NCBI RefSeq assembly: GCF_001422045.1
Contig: NZ_LMLW01000008.1
Location: 98,292 to 162,291, forward strand
Direction of reading: 5' to 3'
Source: Sphingomonas sp. Leaf242
GTDB lineage: Bacteria; Pseudomonadota; Alphaproteobacteria; Sphingomonadales; Sphingomonadaceae
Length of the DNA: 64,000 nt
Shown here: one piece after another, positions 49,690-60,318 of the stretch
Position numbering within the stretch: the first letter of the stretch is position 1
How the letters are laid out: every line of letters begins with the position of its first letter
Program-made: the position numbers and the translations under genes
The notes under the pieces: model-generated
Told to the model about the DNA's origin: nothing
Database searches by the model: none
What the model saw: only the letters and a program-made list of their open reading frames with translations

Positions 49690-49799
49690 AAACCACCCCG
49701 GCGAAGGCCGGGGCCCAATCGGGTAACGACCGAAATTTGGAACGGCGCTACGTTACTGCAACCTCTCCAATTGGACCCCGGCCTTCGCCGGGGTGGTTT
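49690..49799. repeat. GGCGAAGGCCGGGG-type inverted repeat, copy 2
   Basis: Nearly perfect arms of about 30 bp: 49690-49719 (AAACCACCCCGGCGAAGG, CCGGGGCCCAAT) and 49770-49799 (ATTGGACCCCGG, CCTTCGCCGGGGTGGTTT), with a 50-bp internal spacer. It fills the 296-bp gap between the hydrolase and the RcnB-like gene; nothing else is visible there. Confidence 0.9.
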
Positions 49800-49942
49800 G
49801 ACGGTTAATAGGGCAGGAAACACAGGATCGGACATGCGCCACCTGTCTGAATCCTGACGACCGCATTCGGCGATCGTTCAGCGCGACGGGCGCAAAACGC
49901 TGTCCATGCCGTCGATTCGGCGTCGAACACAGGAGAGCAATC

Positions 49943-50422
49943 ATGCGCAAGATGATCCTCGCGGCCGTCGCCGCCGCCACCCTCGTCCCAACCGTCGCCA
50001 CCGCGCAGAGCTACGGCGAAGTCCGCCGCGACCAGCGCGAGGTCCGCGAAAGCCAGCGCGACCTCCAGCGCGCGCGCCGCTACGGCGACCGTCACGATGT
50101 CCGCGAAGCCCGCCAGGAACTGCGCGAAGACCGCCGCGAGGCGCGCGAGGACTGGCGCGACTATCGCCGCACGCACGGCGACCTCTACCGCCGTCCGGCC
50201 TATGCCGGCCCGCGCGGCTATCGCTATCGCCCGGTCAACGTCGGCTACCGGTTCGCGCCGGAATATTACGGTCGCAACTACTGGATCAACGACTATCAGA
50301 CCTATCGCCTGTCGCGCCCGGCCTACGGCTATCAGCGCTGGGTCCGCTACGGCCGCGACGTCGTCTTGGTCGACACGCGCTCGGGACAAGTGGTTCAGGT
50401 CAACAACGGCTTCTTCTACTGA
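49943..50422 (+). CDS. RcnB-family periplasmic protein
   Basis: A 159-aa protein. A signal peptide (MRKMILAAVAAATLVPTVATA, cut after AQA-like site) is followed by an Arg/Asp/Glu-rich helix (REVRESQRDLQRARRYGDRH) and the RcnB C-terminal motif YWINDYQTYRLSRPAYGYQR with RYGRDVVLVDTRSGQVV. RcnB in E. coli influences nickel/cobalt homeostasis; in sphingomonads the family is expanded and its role unclear. AGGAG (49931-49935) precedes the ATG. Confidence 0.85.
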   Translation: MRKMILAAVAAATLVPTVATAQSYGEVRRDQREVRESQRDLQRARRYGDRHDVREARQELREDRREAREDWRDYRRTHGDLYRRPAYAGPRGYRYRPVNVGYRFAPEYYGRNYWINDYQTYRLSRPAYGYQRWVRYGRDVVLVDTRSGQVVQVNNGFFY

Positions 50423-50441
50423 GCCGGACGTCCCCTCCGTC

Positions 50442-50462
50442 ACCCCGGACTTGTTCCGGGGT
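50442..50462. repeat. ACCCCGGA hairpin repeat
   Basis: ACCCCGGA-CTTGT-TCCGGGGT is a perfect 8-bp hairpin just after the RcnB-like stop. GTCACCCCGGACTTGTTCCG is a widespread sphingomonad intergenic motif, and an adjacent CTGAGCTTGTCGAAGG (50527-50542) is another. It may act as a terminator. Confidence 0.7.
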
Positions 50463-50561
50463 CCACCGGTCCGCAAACTCGAAGCAATCGATGCGCGGAA
50501 CGGTGGATGCCGGAACGAGGCTCTCCTGAGCTTGTCGAAGGGTCCGGCGTGACTGGGGACC

Positions 50562-51662
50562 TCAATCCTTCTCGTACGCGCCACGCCGCATGACGTAGTC
50601 GCGCGTCTCGTACGGGGCGGAGAGACCCTCGACCCAGGCGCCATGCGCATGCGTCAGCGCGACCAGTTCCATCGCCCGCTCCCCCGGCCAGCCGCGGACG
50701 CGCACCTCATGCCGGTGCAGGTCGCGATTCGGCTCCATCATCACCCAGCCAAGCGGTCGTTCCACCGTCGCGCACGCACCCGCCGCATCCATTGCGACCC
50801 GGATCCGCTCGCGGGAGGTCGCCGGCAGATACTGCCACACCACCGAATGCATCAGCACGCGCGTGACGCCCTCGGGCTGCGGCTCGGCCAATCGTGCCTC
50901 AACCCAGTCGGCCGCATCGCCTTCGACCAGATCGACGCCGCCGTCCCGCACCATCGCGATCGCCGCCGCGAGCCGCGCCTGTCGCTCGACCGCATCGACC
51001 CAGACATACGCCTCGAGCCGCGCTGCTGCGGCCGGATCGGCGACGTCCACCGGGTGGATATCGACGCCGCGGGTCGACCCGATCTCGACGGGCGCGTTCG
51101 GCGGCGGCGGCCCCCGCCATTCGGGACGGATCGTCACCGGCGATGTATCCGGCCCAACATTCACGCCGCCGAGATCGAACCGATAGCGATCGATCAGCAG
51201 ATTCAACCCGGCACTCGATCCGATTTCCAGCACCTCGAACTGCGGACCGTATCGCTCGGCCAAAAGGAGGATCCCGGTCATCATCCCCGCGGACCGCGCC
51301 GCCTCGTTGGTCTGTGGCGGCCCATCGAGCCACGGCAGCAACGCCGCATCCTGCGCGACCAGCGCCGCCTGCAAAGCGGCCGCCACGCGTACCGGGTCGG
51401 TCTCCGCCCCGGCGAACACGGCAGAAAGCACCGGATCGACGCCCGCGCGGTGCAGCGCATGCAATCCGCCGACCAGCCGCAACGCCAGCGCATCCGCGAC
51501 AGGCTCGCCCATCCAGTCGAGCACCCGCCGCCCCGTCTCGCTTTCACGATCCACTGCGGTCGCCAGCGCAGTGCAGACCCGCGCGGTAATCGGCGCGTCC
51601 ATCGCGGCGCAATAGCCCGCCTGGATGTCGAACGCCGCACGGTTAGTCAGTTCATTTGCCAT
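50562..51662 (-). CDS. DUF2332-like protein (methyltransferase-like fold)
   Basis: A 366-aa protein from ATG 51662 ([20 protein letters not shown]). [20 protein letters not shown] has a motif-I-like [30 protein letters not shown], and [20 protein letters not shown] are characteristic of the DUF2332 family. [20 protein letters not shown] is also conserved. The biochemical function is unknown. The longer reading upstream overlaps hisG and is discarded. It is divergent from hisG with a 46-bp gap. Confidence 0.85.
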   Translation of the reverse strand: MANELTNRAAFDIQAGYCAAMDAPITARVCTALATAVDRESETGRRVLDWMGEPVADALALRLVGGLHALHRAGVDPVLSAVFAGAETDPVRVAAALQAALVAQDAALLPWLDGPPQTNEAARSAGMMTGILLLAERYGPQFEVLEIGSSAGLNLLIDRYRFDLGGVNVGPDTSPVTIRPEWRGPPPPNAPVEIGSTRGVDIHPVDVADPAAAARLEAYVWVDAVERQARLAAAIAMVRDGGVDLVEGDAADWVEARLAEPQPEGVTRVLMHSVVWQYLPATSRERIRVAMDAAGACATVERPLGWVMMEPNRDLHRHEVRVRGWPGERAMELVALTHAHGAWVEGLSAPYETRDYVMRRGAYEKD

Positions 51663-51708
51663 GTGCAGGTTGTTGCACCCGCCAAGCCCCCCCCGTAAAG
51701 CCCAGCGC

Positions 51709-52377
51709 GTGCCTGACTCCCAGATCATCATCGCCGTCCCCAAGGGACGCATCCTCGCCGAGGCCCTGCCGCTGCTCGCGCGCGCCGGGGTGCATCCCGA
51801 AGCTTCCTTCTCGGATGAGAACAGCCGCGCGCTCCGGTTCGCGACCAACGATCCGACGATCTCGCTGATCCGCGTGCGCGCGTTCGACGTCGCCACCTTC
51901 GTTGCGCACGGTGCTGCGCAGTTGGGCATCGTCGGGTCGGACGTGATCGCCGAGTTCGGCTATTCGGAGCTTTACGCACCGGTCGACCTGGGCATCGGGC
52001 ATTGCCGGTTGTCGGTCGCCGAGCCCGCCGAGATGGCCGCGCAGGACGATCCGCGCGGCTGGAGCCACGTCCGCGTCGCGACCAAATACCCGCATGTGAC
52101 CGCCGCGCATTTCGCCTCGCGGGGCGTGCAGGCGGAGTGCGTGAAGCTCAACGGTGCAATGGAACTGGCGCCGACGCTCGGCCTCGCGCCGCGCATCGTC
52201 GACCTCGTATCGTCCGGCCGCACGCTGCTGGAGAACGGCCTTGTCGAGGTCGAGACGATCATGGAAGTCACCAGCCGCCTAGTCGTCAACCGCGCCGCGA
52301 TGAAGACCCGCGCACGGGTCGTCCCATTGGTCGAAGCATTCCGCCGCGCGGTCGAAGCACAGGAAATCGCAGCATGA
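51709..52377 (+). CDS. hisG: ATP phosphoribosyltransferase (HisG, short form)
   Basis: A 222-aa protein from GTG 51709. [20 protein letters not shown] then [29 protein letters not shown] and [20 protein letters not shown] are the HisG signatures. The length shows the short (HisGS) form, which normally needs the HisZ regulatory subunit encoded elsewhere. It catalyses the first step of histidine synthesis. It is in one operon with hisD. Confidence 0.95.
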   Translation: MPDSQIIIAVPKGRILAEALPLLARAGVHPEASFSDENSRALRFATNDPTISLIRVRAFDVATFVAHGAAQLGIVGSDVIAEFGYSELYAPVDLGIGHCRLSVAEPAEMAAQDDPRGWSHVRVATKYPHVTAAHFASRGVQAECVKLNGAMELAPTLGLAPRIVDLVSSGRTLLENGLVEVETIMEVTSRLVVNRAAMKTRARVVPLVEAFRRAVEAQEIAA

Positions 52378-52387
52378 GCGCCAACCT

Positions 52388-52500
52388 TCTGCTCCCCTCC
52401 CGCCTGCGGGAGGGGTCGGTGGAGGGCATGCCCGCCCCGATCGTAGCGTGCGAGGCTATGTCATCCCCTCCCCTGACCCCCCCCGCAAGCGGGAGGGGAA
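52388..52500. repeat. CCCTCCCGC/GCGGGAGGG repeat cluster, copy 2
   Basis: CCCCTCCCGC-CT-GCGGGAGGGG (52395-52416) and CCCCCCGC-AA-GCGGGAGGGG-like unit (52477-52498) flank a short spacer between hisG and hisD. The second hairpin ends just before the hisD GTG and may mask its ribosome binding site (GGGAGGGGA). Confidence 0.8.
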
Positions 52501-52501
52501 T

Positions 52502-53797
52502 GTGATCCGCCTCTCCACCTCGGACGCGGACTTCGCGACTCGCTTCACTGCGCTCGTCGAGGATCGCCGCGAATCCGACGCGGGCGTCACGCAGGACGTT
52601 GCCACAATCATCGCCGCAGTCCGCCGCGACGGTGAGACCGCACTCCGCGACCTCACGCAGAAGCACGATCGCCACGACCTCGAAGCCACGGGCTGGCAAA
52701 TCGACGCCGCCGACTGCAAGGCCGCGTTCGAGGCACTCGATCCGGACCTACGCACCGCGCTCGAACTCGCCGCGACTCGCATCCGCGCGTATCACGAGAA
52801 ACAGCGGCCGCTCGACAGCGACTCGGTCGACTCGGCAGGCGTGAGGCTCGGCGCGCGATGGCTGCCTGTCGATGCCGCCGGGATCTACGTCCCCGGTGGA
52901 CGCGCCGCCTACCCCTCGTCGCTGCTGATGAACGCGATCCCCGCCAAGGTCGCGGGCGTCGGCCGTCTCGCGATGGTCACGCCGACACCGGATGGCCAGA
53001 TCAACCCGCTGGTCCTCGCCGCCGCACATCTCGCGGGCGTCGACGAAGTGTGGCGCGTCGGTGGCGCACAAGCGGTCGCGGCGCTCGCCTACGGTGCAGG
53101 CCGCATCGAACCGGTCGACGTCATCACCGGCCCCGGCAACGCCTGGGTCGCCGAGGCCAAGCGCCAGGTCTACGGCGTCGTCGGCATCGACATGGTCGCG
53201 GGCCCCTCGGAAATCGTCGTCGTCGCGGACGCGCTCAACGACCCCGAATGGACTGCAGCCGACCTGCTCAGCCAGGCCGAGCACGACGTCACCACGCAGT
53301 CGATCCTGTTCACCGACGATGCCGCGTTCGCTGACAAAGTGGCGGACGCGGTCGACCGCCAGTTGCGCGACCTCGCCACCGAAGCCGTCGCGCGCGTCGC
53401 TTGGAATACCAACGGCGCTATCGTCGTCGTCGATACGCTGGCGGACGCGATCCCGCTGGTTGATCGCCTCGCCGCCGAGCATCTCCAGCTGGCGATCCCC
53501 GACCCACAAGGCTTCTTCGACCGCATCCGCCATGCTGGCTCGGTCTTCCTCGGCCGCTACACGCCAGAGGCGATCGGCGATTACGTCGCCGGGCCGAACC
53601 ACGTCCTCCCCACCGGCCGCCGTGCGCGGTTTGCGTCGGGGCTGTCCGTGCTCGACTTCATGAAGCGCACCAGCTTCCTCGCGCTCGACGAAGCGGCATT
53701 GCGCGAACTTGGGCCCGCGACCGTCGCTCTGGCCAGCGCCGAGGGCCTACCGGCGCACGCAAAATCAGTGGCGTTGCGGCTTCGCCTCAACAGCTGA
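52502..53797 (+). CDS. hisD: Histidinol dehydrogenase
   Basis: A 431-aa protein. IYVPGGRAAYPSSLLMNAIP, AAHLAGVDEVWRVGGAQAVA and PVDVITGPGNAWVAEAKRQV carry the NAD and catalytic region, EHDVTTQSILFTDD the zinc-binding Glu/His pair, and YVAGPNHVLPTGRRARFASG the C-terminal signature. It converts histidinol to histidine. The GTG start (52502) is the first giving family-like sequence. Confidence 0.96.
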   Translation: MIRLSTSDADFATRFTALVEDRRESDAGVTQDVATIIAAVRRDGETALRDLTQKHDRHDLEATGWQIDAADCKAAFEALDPDLRTALELAATRIRAYHEKQRPLDSDSVDSAGVRLGARWLPVDAAGIYVPGGRAAYPSSLLMNAIPAKVAGVGRLAMVTPTPDGQINPLVLAAAHLAGVDEVWRVGGAQAVAALAYGAGRIEPVDVITGPGNAWVAEAKRQVYGVVGIDMVAGPSEIVVVADALNDPEWTAADLLSQAEHDVTTQSILFTDDAAFADKVADAVDRQLRDLATEAVARVAWNTNGAIVVVDTLADAIPLVDRLAAEHLQLAIPDPQGFFDRIRHAGSVFLGRYTPEAIGDYVAGPNHVLPTGRRARFASGLSVLDFMKRTSFLALDEAALRELGPATVALASAEGLPAHAKSVALRLRLNS

Positions 53798-53801
53798 TTT
53801 T

Positions 53802-53934
53802 GTTCGCGCAGAGGCGCAGAGGCGCAGAGATGCTGCGTGCGGCGTAGCCGCTTCGATCTACTCATTGGCGGGTGATTGAAGGGCCGCTGTGCGGCTAGGT
53901 CGACACCTCTGCGCCTCTGCGCCTCTGCGCGAAC
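53802..53934. repeat. GCAGAGGC tandem units in a 28-bp perfect inverted repeat
   Basis: GTTCGCGCAGAGGCGCAGAG plus GCGCAGAG (53802-53829) is exactly inverted at 53907-53934. Each arm contains nearly three 9-bp GCGCAGAGG units. The 77-bp loop has no gene. The stem could form a hairpin between hisD and nusB or belong to a repeat family of related genomes. Confidence 0.85.
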
Positions 53935-54008
53935 CATTCTTCTTCGACCCAGCGCGCGAAACGCAAAGGGCTGACACACACGCCCCCCGCGCCTACAGGC
54001 AACCGCTT

Positions 54009-54464
54009 ATGACTCGAACCGCCCCCCGCACCAAGGCGCGTGCCGCCGCTCGCCTCGCCGCCGTTCAGGCGACTTACCAGCACGAGATGGAGGGCACCGC
54101 GATGCCCGTCCTGCTCAACGAATTCCACCAGCACCGGCTCGGCGCGACGATCGAAGACGTCGAATATGCCGAGGCCGATGTCGACTTCTTCGACGACCTG
54201 GTGACCGGCGCCAACGCGCGCGCCGGCGAGATCGACGTGCTGATCGAGGGCAAGCTGGCCAAGGGCTGGACGCTCGCGCGGCTCGACAAGCCGATGAAGG
54301 CGATCATCCGCGTTGGCACGTACGAGCTGCTGGCGCGCAAGGACGTGCCGGTCGCCGCGGTGATCAGCGAATATGTAGACGTCGCGCATGCGTTCTACGA
54401 CAAGCGCGAGTCCGGCTTCGTGAACGGGCTGCTCGACGGTATCGCCAAGGAAGTGCGGGCCTGA
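54009..54464 (+). CDS. nusB: Transcription antitermination factor NusB
   Basis: A 151-aa protein. KARAAARLAAVQATYQHEME then VDFFDDLVTGANARAGEIDV, AIIRVGTYELLARKDVPVAA and VISEYVDVAHAFYDKRESGF with VNGLLDGIAKEVR match NusB. It binds NusE and boxA in rRNA antitermination. The ATG at 54009 is the family start; the frame is open upstream through non-homologous sequence. It precedes thiL, a conserved pairing. Confidence 0.95.
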   Translation: MTRTAPRTKARAAARLAAVQATYQHEMEGTAMPVLLNEFHQHRLGATIEDVEYAEADVDFFDDLVTGANARAGEIDVLIEGKLAKGWTLARLDKPMKAIIRVGTYELLARKDVPVAAVISEYVDVAHAFYDKRESGFVNGLLDGIAKEVRA

Positions 54465-54473
54465 CGAACTCCC

Positions 54474-54569
54474 TCTCCCCCCTGGGAGAGGGTCGGGGTG
54501 AGGGGCTGCCAAGCAGTGCGGCGCCTGGAACGGCCCCTCACCCCAGCCCTCTCCCCGGAGGGGAGAGGG
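54474..54569. repeat. CTCTCCCC/GGGGAGAG repeat, copy 2
   Basis: An inexact hairpin CCCTCTCCC-CCCTG-GGAGAGGG (54470-54491) and a perfect hairpin CCCTCTCCCC-GGA-GGGGAGAGGG (54547-54569), in inverted orientation around CAAGCAGTGCGG. The last GGGAGAGGGAG provides the thiL ribosome binding site. Confidence 0.8.
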
Positions 54570-54577
54570 AGCAGAGA

Positions 54578-55471
54578 GTGAATGAAGCCGAGTTTATTGC
54601 CGCTCTCCGCCGGCTTCCGCTGCACCCGGCGGCGCGTGGCCTCAACGACGATACCGCGCTGCTCGACGCAGGCCCGCTCGTCGTCACGACCGACACGCTG
54701 GTCGAAGGCATCCACTTCCTCCCGACCGACCCCGCACAGGACGTCGCCTGGAAGCTCGTCGCGACCAACCTTTCCGATCTTGCGGCAAAGGGGGCCAGAC
54801 CCGAGGGGGTCCTCCTCAACTATCCGCTCAGCGACGACGCGTGGGACCGCGCGTTTCTCGAAGGGCTCGCCGAGGTCCTGACGGCGTTCGACACGAAGAT
54901 CATCGGCGGCGACACCGTGACCCTTCCCCGGAACGCGGCGCGAGTCCTGACCGTCACCGCGTTCGGCAGCAATGCCGCCGCGCCCGCCCGTAGCGGCGCA
55001 CGCGAAGGCGACGCGCTCTACGTCACCGGCACGATCGGCGACGCGGGCGCGGGGCTAGCCATCGCACTCGGCGCGCAAGGCCCAGCCGAACTCCTCGCCG
55101 CATACCGGCGCCCGCAGCCACGGCTCGCCGAGGGTCGCATACTTGCCCCGCAGGTCCATGCGATGATGGACGTATCCGACGGCCTACTCATAGACGCATC
55201 CCGCATGGCGTTAGCCAGCGACCTCGCCGTCAGCGTCGACCTCTCGCGCATACCCTTGTCGGCCGCCTACCGCGCCTTCTCCGGCGACAGCCTCGCCGCC
55301 GCGACCGCCGGCGACGACTACCAACTCCTTTTTGCTGCACCGCAAGATTTCGCCACCGACGCCACTCTGATCGGCGCGTTCTCAGCCGGCTCGGGGCTTA
55401 CCCTTCACGACTCCGGCAAACCCGTCCCGCTCCCGCCAAGTCTAGGCTACGAGCACCGCCCCCGAGGATAA
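54578..55471 (+). CDS. thiL: Thiamine-monophosphate kinase
   Basis: A 297-aa protein. NEAEFIAALRRLPLHPAARG, LNDDTALLDAGPLVVTTDTL, VEGIHFLPTDP and ATNLSDLAAKGARPEG are the PurM/ThiL ATP-binding motifs; AMMDVSDGLLIDASRMALAS and TAGDDYQLLFA follow. It phosphorylates TMP to TPP. GTG 54578 lies 6 nt after GGAGAGGGA. It is coupled in order with nusB and followed by hppA. Confidence 0.95.
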   Translation: MNEAEFIAALRRLPLHPAARGLNDDTALLDAGPLVVTTDTLVEGIHFLPTDPAQDVAWKLVATNLSDLAAKGARPEGVLLNYPLSDDAWDRAFLEGLAEVLTAFDTKIIGGDTVTLPRNAARVLTVTAFGSNAAAPARSGAREGDALYVTGTIGDAGAGLAIALGAQGPAELLAAYRRPQPRLAEGRILAPQVHAMMDVSDGLLIDASRMALASDLAVSVDLSRIPLSAAYRAFSGDSLAAATAGDDYQLLFAAPQDFATDATLIGAFSAGSGLTLHDSGKPVPLPPSLGYEHRPRG

Positions 55472-55562
55472 CTTGCGCAATACCCCCGCACTGATAGGTT
55501 CCCTGTATCGGGACTCGGCAAAGTCGAGACCGGAGAGGACCTGACAAGAGGGATAGTGCCGT

Positions 55563-57719
<2,157 letters not shown>

Positions 57720-57831
57720 AGAACGGACGCCCGCGCGCCAGTGCAGGGAAGCCTCCGAAATGGAGCCTTTCCCGCGCCGTTGGATGCGTCTCGCTTGGAC
57801 GAGCGTGGCTTTACCCCCTCATCCTCGGCCG

Positions 57832-59307
57832 ATGCGGAACCGCCCTGAAAACCACCTATTCTATGGCGACAACCTCGCCGTCCTGCGCAAGGAGATCGCC
57901 GACGAAAGCGTCGACCTGATCTATCTCGACCCACCGTTCAATTCGAACGCGAACTACGGCATCCTGTTCAAGGAGCCCGACGGCAAATCCTCCAACGCGC
58001 AGATCGAGGCGTTCGAGGATACCTGGCATTGGAACGAGACCGCGGAGGACGCCTTCGACCAGGTTGCCCGCAGCGGCAATACCAAGGCGTTCGACCTGTT
58101 GAACGCGATGCGCGGGTTTCTCGGCGACAACGACATGATGGCGTATCTGGCGATGATGGCGGTCCGCCTGCTCGAACTGCACCGCGTCTTGAAGCCGACC
58201 GGCAGCCTGTATCTCCACTGCGATCCGACCGCGAGTCATTACCTGAAGCTGCTGCTAGACGCGATCTTCGGCAAGCGGCATTTCCAGAACGAGATCGTCT
58301 GGAGCTATCGCCGTTGGCCATCGGTCTCGCACCGGTTCCAGCGGATGCACGATTGCCTGCTGTTCTACACCAAGAGCGAAAGCGGCAATCTGTTCAACAC
58401 GCTCACCGTGCCGCCGTCGGCAAGTTCGCTGAAACGGTGGAAGGGATCGATGCAGAAGGTCACGTTCACGGCCGAGGGCATGCGCAACCCGACCCGGGAA
58501 TCGGGCACATCGCTGGGTGTCGCCATGAACGACGTCTGGGAAATACCGATCATCGCCCCCGTCTCGAAGGAACGGCTCGGCTACCCGACGCAGAAGCCGG
58601 TAGCCCTACTGGAGCGGATCATCGCTGCCTCGTCGAACGAAGGCGACGTCGTGCTCGATCCGTTCTGCGGCTGCGGCACCGCGGTGCATGCCGCGGAAAA
58701 GCTCAAGCGGCAATGGATCGGCATCGACGTCACGCATCTTGCCATCTCGCTGATCGAGAAGCGGATGAAGGATGCGTTTCCCGCCGTCACCTTCACCGTC
58801 GAAGGCACACCGAAGGACCTCGCCTCCGCCTGCAATCTCGCGCTACGCGACAAATACCAGTTCCAGTGGTGGGCGGTGTCGATGGTCGATGCGCTGCCGT
58901 TCGGCGGCAGGAAAAAGGGTGCGGACGGTGGCATCGACGGACTGATCTATTTCAACGATCACGACCCGGCATCGGGCAAGATGGTGACGCACCGCGCGAT
59001 CGTATCGGTCAAGGGTGGGCTCAATCCGGACACCGCGATGGTCGAGACGCTCGCCGCGACGATCGCGCGCGAGAAGGCACCGATCGGCATCCTCATCATG
59101 AACGCCAAGCCAACGCGCGAGATGGAGCGCCGTGCCGCCGCGGTCGGCATCTACCGTGCCGGCGTCGACGAGACGTTTCCCAAACTCCAGATCCTGACGC
59201 TCGCCGATCTGTTCCAGGGCAAGCGCCCGCGCATCCCCAACGTCGACCGCGCCGCGTTCCGGCGCGCAGCACGCGAGGCCAACGCGTTTCAGCCGAGCCT
59301 GCTGTGA
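57832..59307 (+). CDS. N6/N4 DNA methyltransferase fused to a Mrr-like nuclease domain
   Basis: A 491-aa protein. The beta-class MTase has YGDNLAVLRK, LIYLDPPFNSN (DPPF motif IV) and VVLDPFCGCGTAVHAAEKLK (motif I). Residues ~345-490 form a PD-(D/E)xK-like domain: KGADGGIDGLIYF and HRAIVSVKGGLNPD, like Mrr-type nucleases with Asp...x-V-K. It may be a single-chain restriction-modification protein or a methylase with a regulatory nuclease. It lies between hppA and infA. ATG 57832 is chosen since upstream Met codons add low-complexity residues. Confidence 0.85.
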   Translation: MRNRPENHLFYGDNLAVLRKEIADESVDLIYLDPPFNSNANYGILFKEPDGKSSNAQIEAFEDTWHWNETAEDAFDQVARSGNTKAFDLLNAMRGFLGDNDMMAYLAMMAVRLLELHRVLKPTGSLYLHCDPTASHYLKLLLDAIFGKRHFQNEIVWSYRRWPSVSHRFQRMHDCLLFYTKSESGNLFNTLTVPPSASSLKRWKGSMQKVTFTAEGMRNPTRESGTSLGVAMNDVWEIPIIAPVSKERLGYPTQKPVALLERIIAASSNEGDVVLDPFCGCGTAVHAAEKLKRQWIGIDVTHLAISLIEKRMKDAFPAVTFTVEGTPKDLASACNLALRDKYQFQWWAVSMVDALPFGGRKKGADGGIDGLIYFNDHDPASGKMVTHRAIVSVKGGLNPDTAMVETLAATIAREKAPIGILIMNAKPTREMERRAAAVGIYRAGVDETFPKLQILTLADLFQGKRPRIPNVDRAAFRRAAREANAFQPSLL

Positions 59308-59487
59308 CATTCCGCGTCCGTCGTCCTCGACCGGTGCTCTTGTTCAACGACGCTCGATGGCCGATATAGGGATCAAGCAAGCGGGTTCGGGCATCACGCC
59401 CGTATCCGCCTTCGGCCGTGCTTTCCTTTTTCGCGAACCTGCGGTAAGGGCGCTCGTCCCGAAATTCCCCCAATTCAGAGATTATAT

Positions 59488-59706
59488 TTGGCCAAGGAAG
59501 AACTGCTCGAGATGCGCGGCCGCGTGGTGGAACTCCTCCCCAATGCGATGTTCCGGGTTCAGCTCGAAAACGACCACGAGATTCTCGGTCACACCGCCGG
59601 CAAGATGCGCAAGAACCGCATCCGCGTGCTGGTCGGCGACGAGGTGCTGTGCGAACTCACCCCGTACGATCTGACCAAGGGTCGCATCACCTACCGCTTC
59701 AAATAA
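59488..59706 (+). CDS. infA: Translation initiation factor IF-1
   Basis: A 72-aa S1/OB-fold protein: [60 protein letters not shown] and [11 protein letters not shown]. Every residue expected for IF-1 is present. The start codon is TTG (59488); no in-frame ATG upstream is closer and the second Met in the protein is internal. It is followed by maf. Confidence 0.95.
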   Translation: MAKEELLEMRGRVVELLPNAMFRVQLENDHEILGHTAGKMRKNRIRVLVGDEVLCELTPYDLTKGRITYRFK

Positions 59707-59751
59707 GCCCGTGGGCGCCTAGGCGCCTGCCGCTTCTATAACGAGGCACCA

Positions 59752-60318
59752 ATGCTGGTCCTGGCCTCTTCCTCGCCCCGCCGCCGCGACCTGCTCGCGC
59801 GGCTCGGCGTCGTGCCGTCGCGCGTGGAATCCCCCGACATCGACGAAAGCCCGCGCAAGGCCGAACCGCCCCGTGCCTATGCTCTTCGCCTCGCAGTCGA
59901 GAAGGCCAGCGCTGTCGCACGTGCGGAGGGCGAGATCGTCCTCGCCGGCGACACGACGATTGCGCTCGGCAGCCGCATCCTGCCCCCCGCCGACACGCTC
60001 GAAATCCAGCGCGACCTGCTCGGCAAGCTGTCGGGCCGACGCCACCATTGCCTGTCCGCGGTCTGCGTGATCGACGCGACCGGCAAGGTGCGGACGCGGA
60101 TCGCCGACACGATCGTCGCGTTCAAGCCGCTCTCCCCCGCCGAGATCGACGATTATCTCGCGTGCGGCGAAGGCCTCGGCAAGGCCGGCGGCTACGCGAT
60201 CCAGGGCCGCGCCGAGGCGTTCGTCCGTTTCCTGTCGGGCAGCCATTCGGGCGTCGTCGGCCTGCCCCTGTTCGAAACGCGCGCGCTGTTGAAGACCGCA
60301 GGCGTCGCGCTTGCGTGA
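59752..60318 (+). CDS. maf: Maf-like nucleotide pyrophosphatase
   Basis: A 188-aa protein. MLVLASSSPRRRDLLARLGV is the Maf N-terminus, ADTLEIQRDLLGKLSGRRHH and YLACGEGLGKAGGYAIQGRA carry the conserved residues, and FLSGSHSGVVGLPLFETRAL the C-terminal motif. It hydrolyses non-canonical or dTTP/UTP-type nucleotides. It overlaps the RNase E/G gene by 8 bp. Confidence 0.95.
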   Translation: MLVLASSSPRRRDLLARLGVVPSRVESPDIDESPRKAEPPRAYALRLAVEKASAVARAEGEIVLAGDTTIALGSRILPPADTLEIQRDLLGKLSGRRHHCLSAVCVIDATGKVRTRIADTIVAFKPLSPAEIDDYLACGEGLGKAGGYAIQGRAEAFVRFLSGSHSGVVGLPLFETRALLKTAGVALA

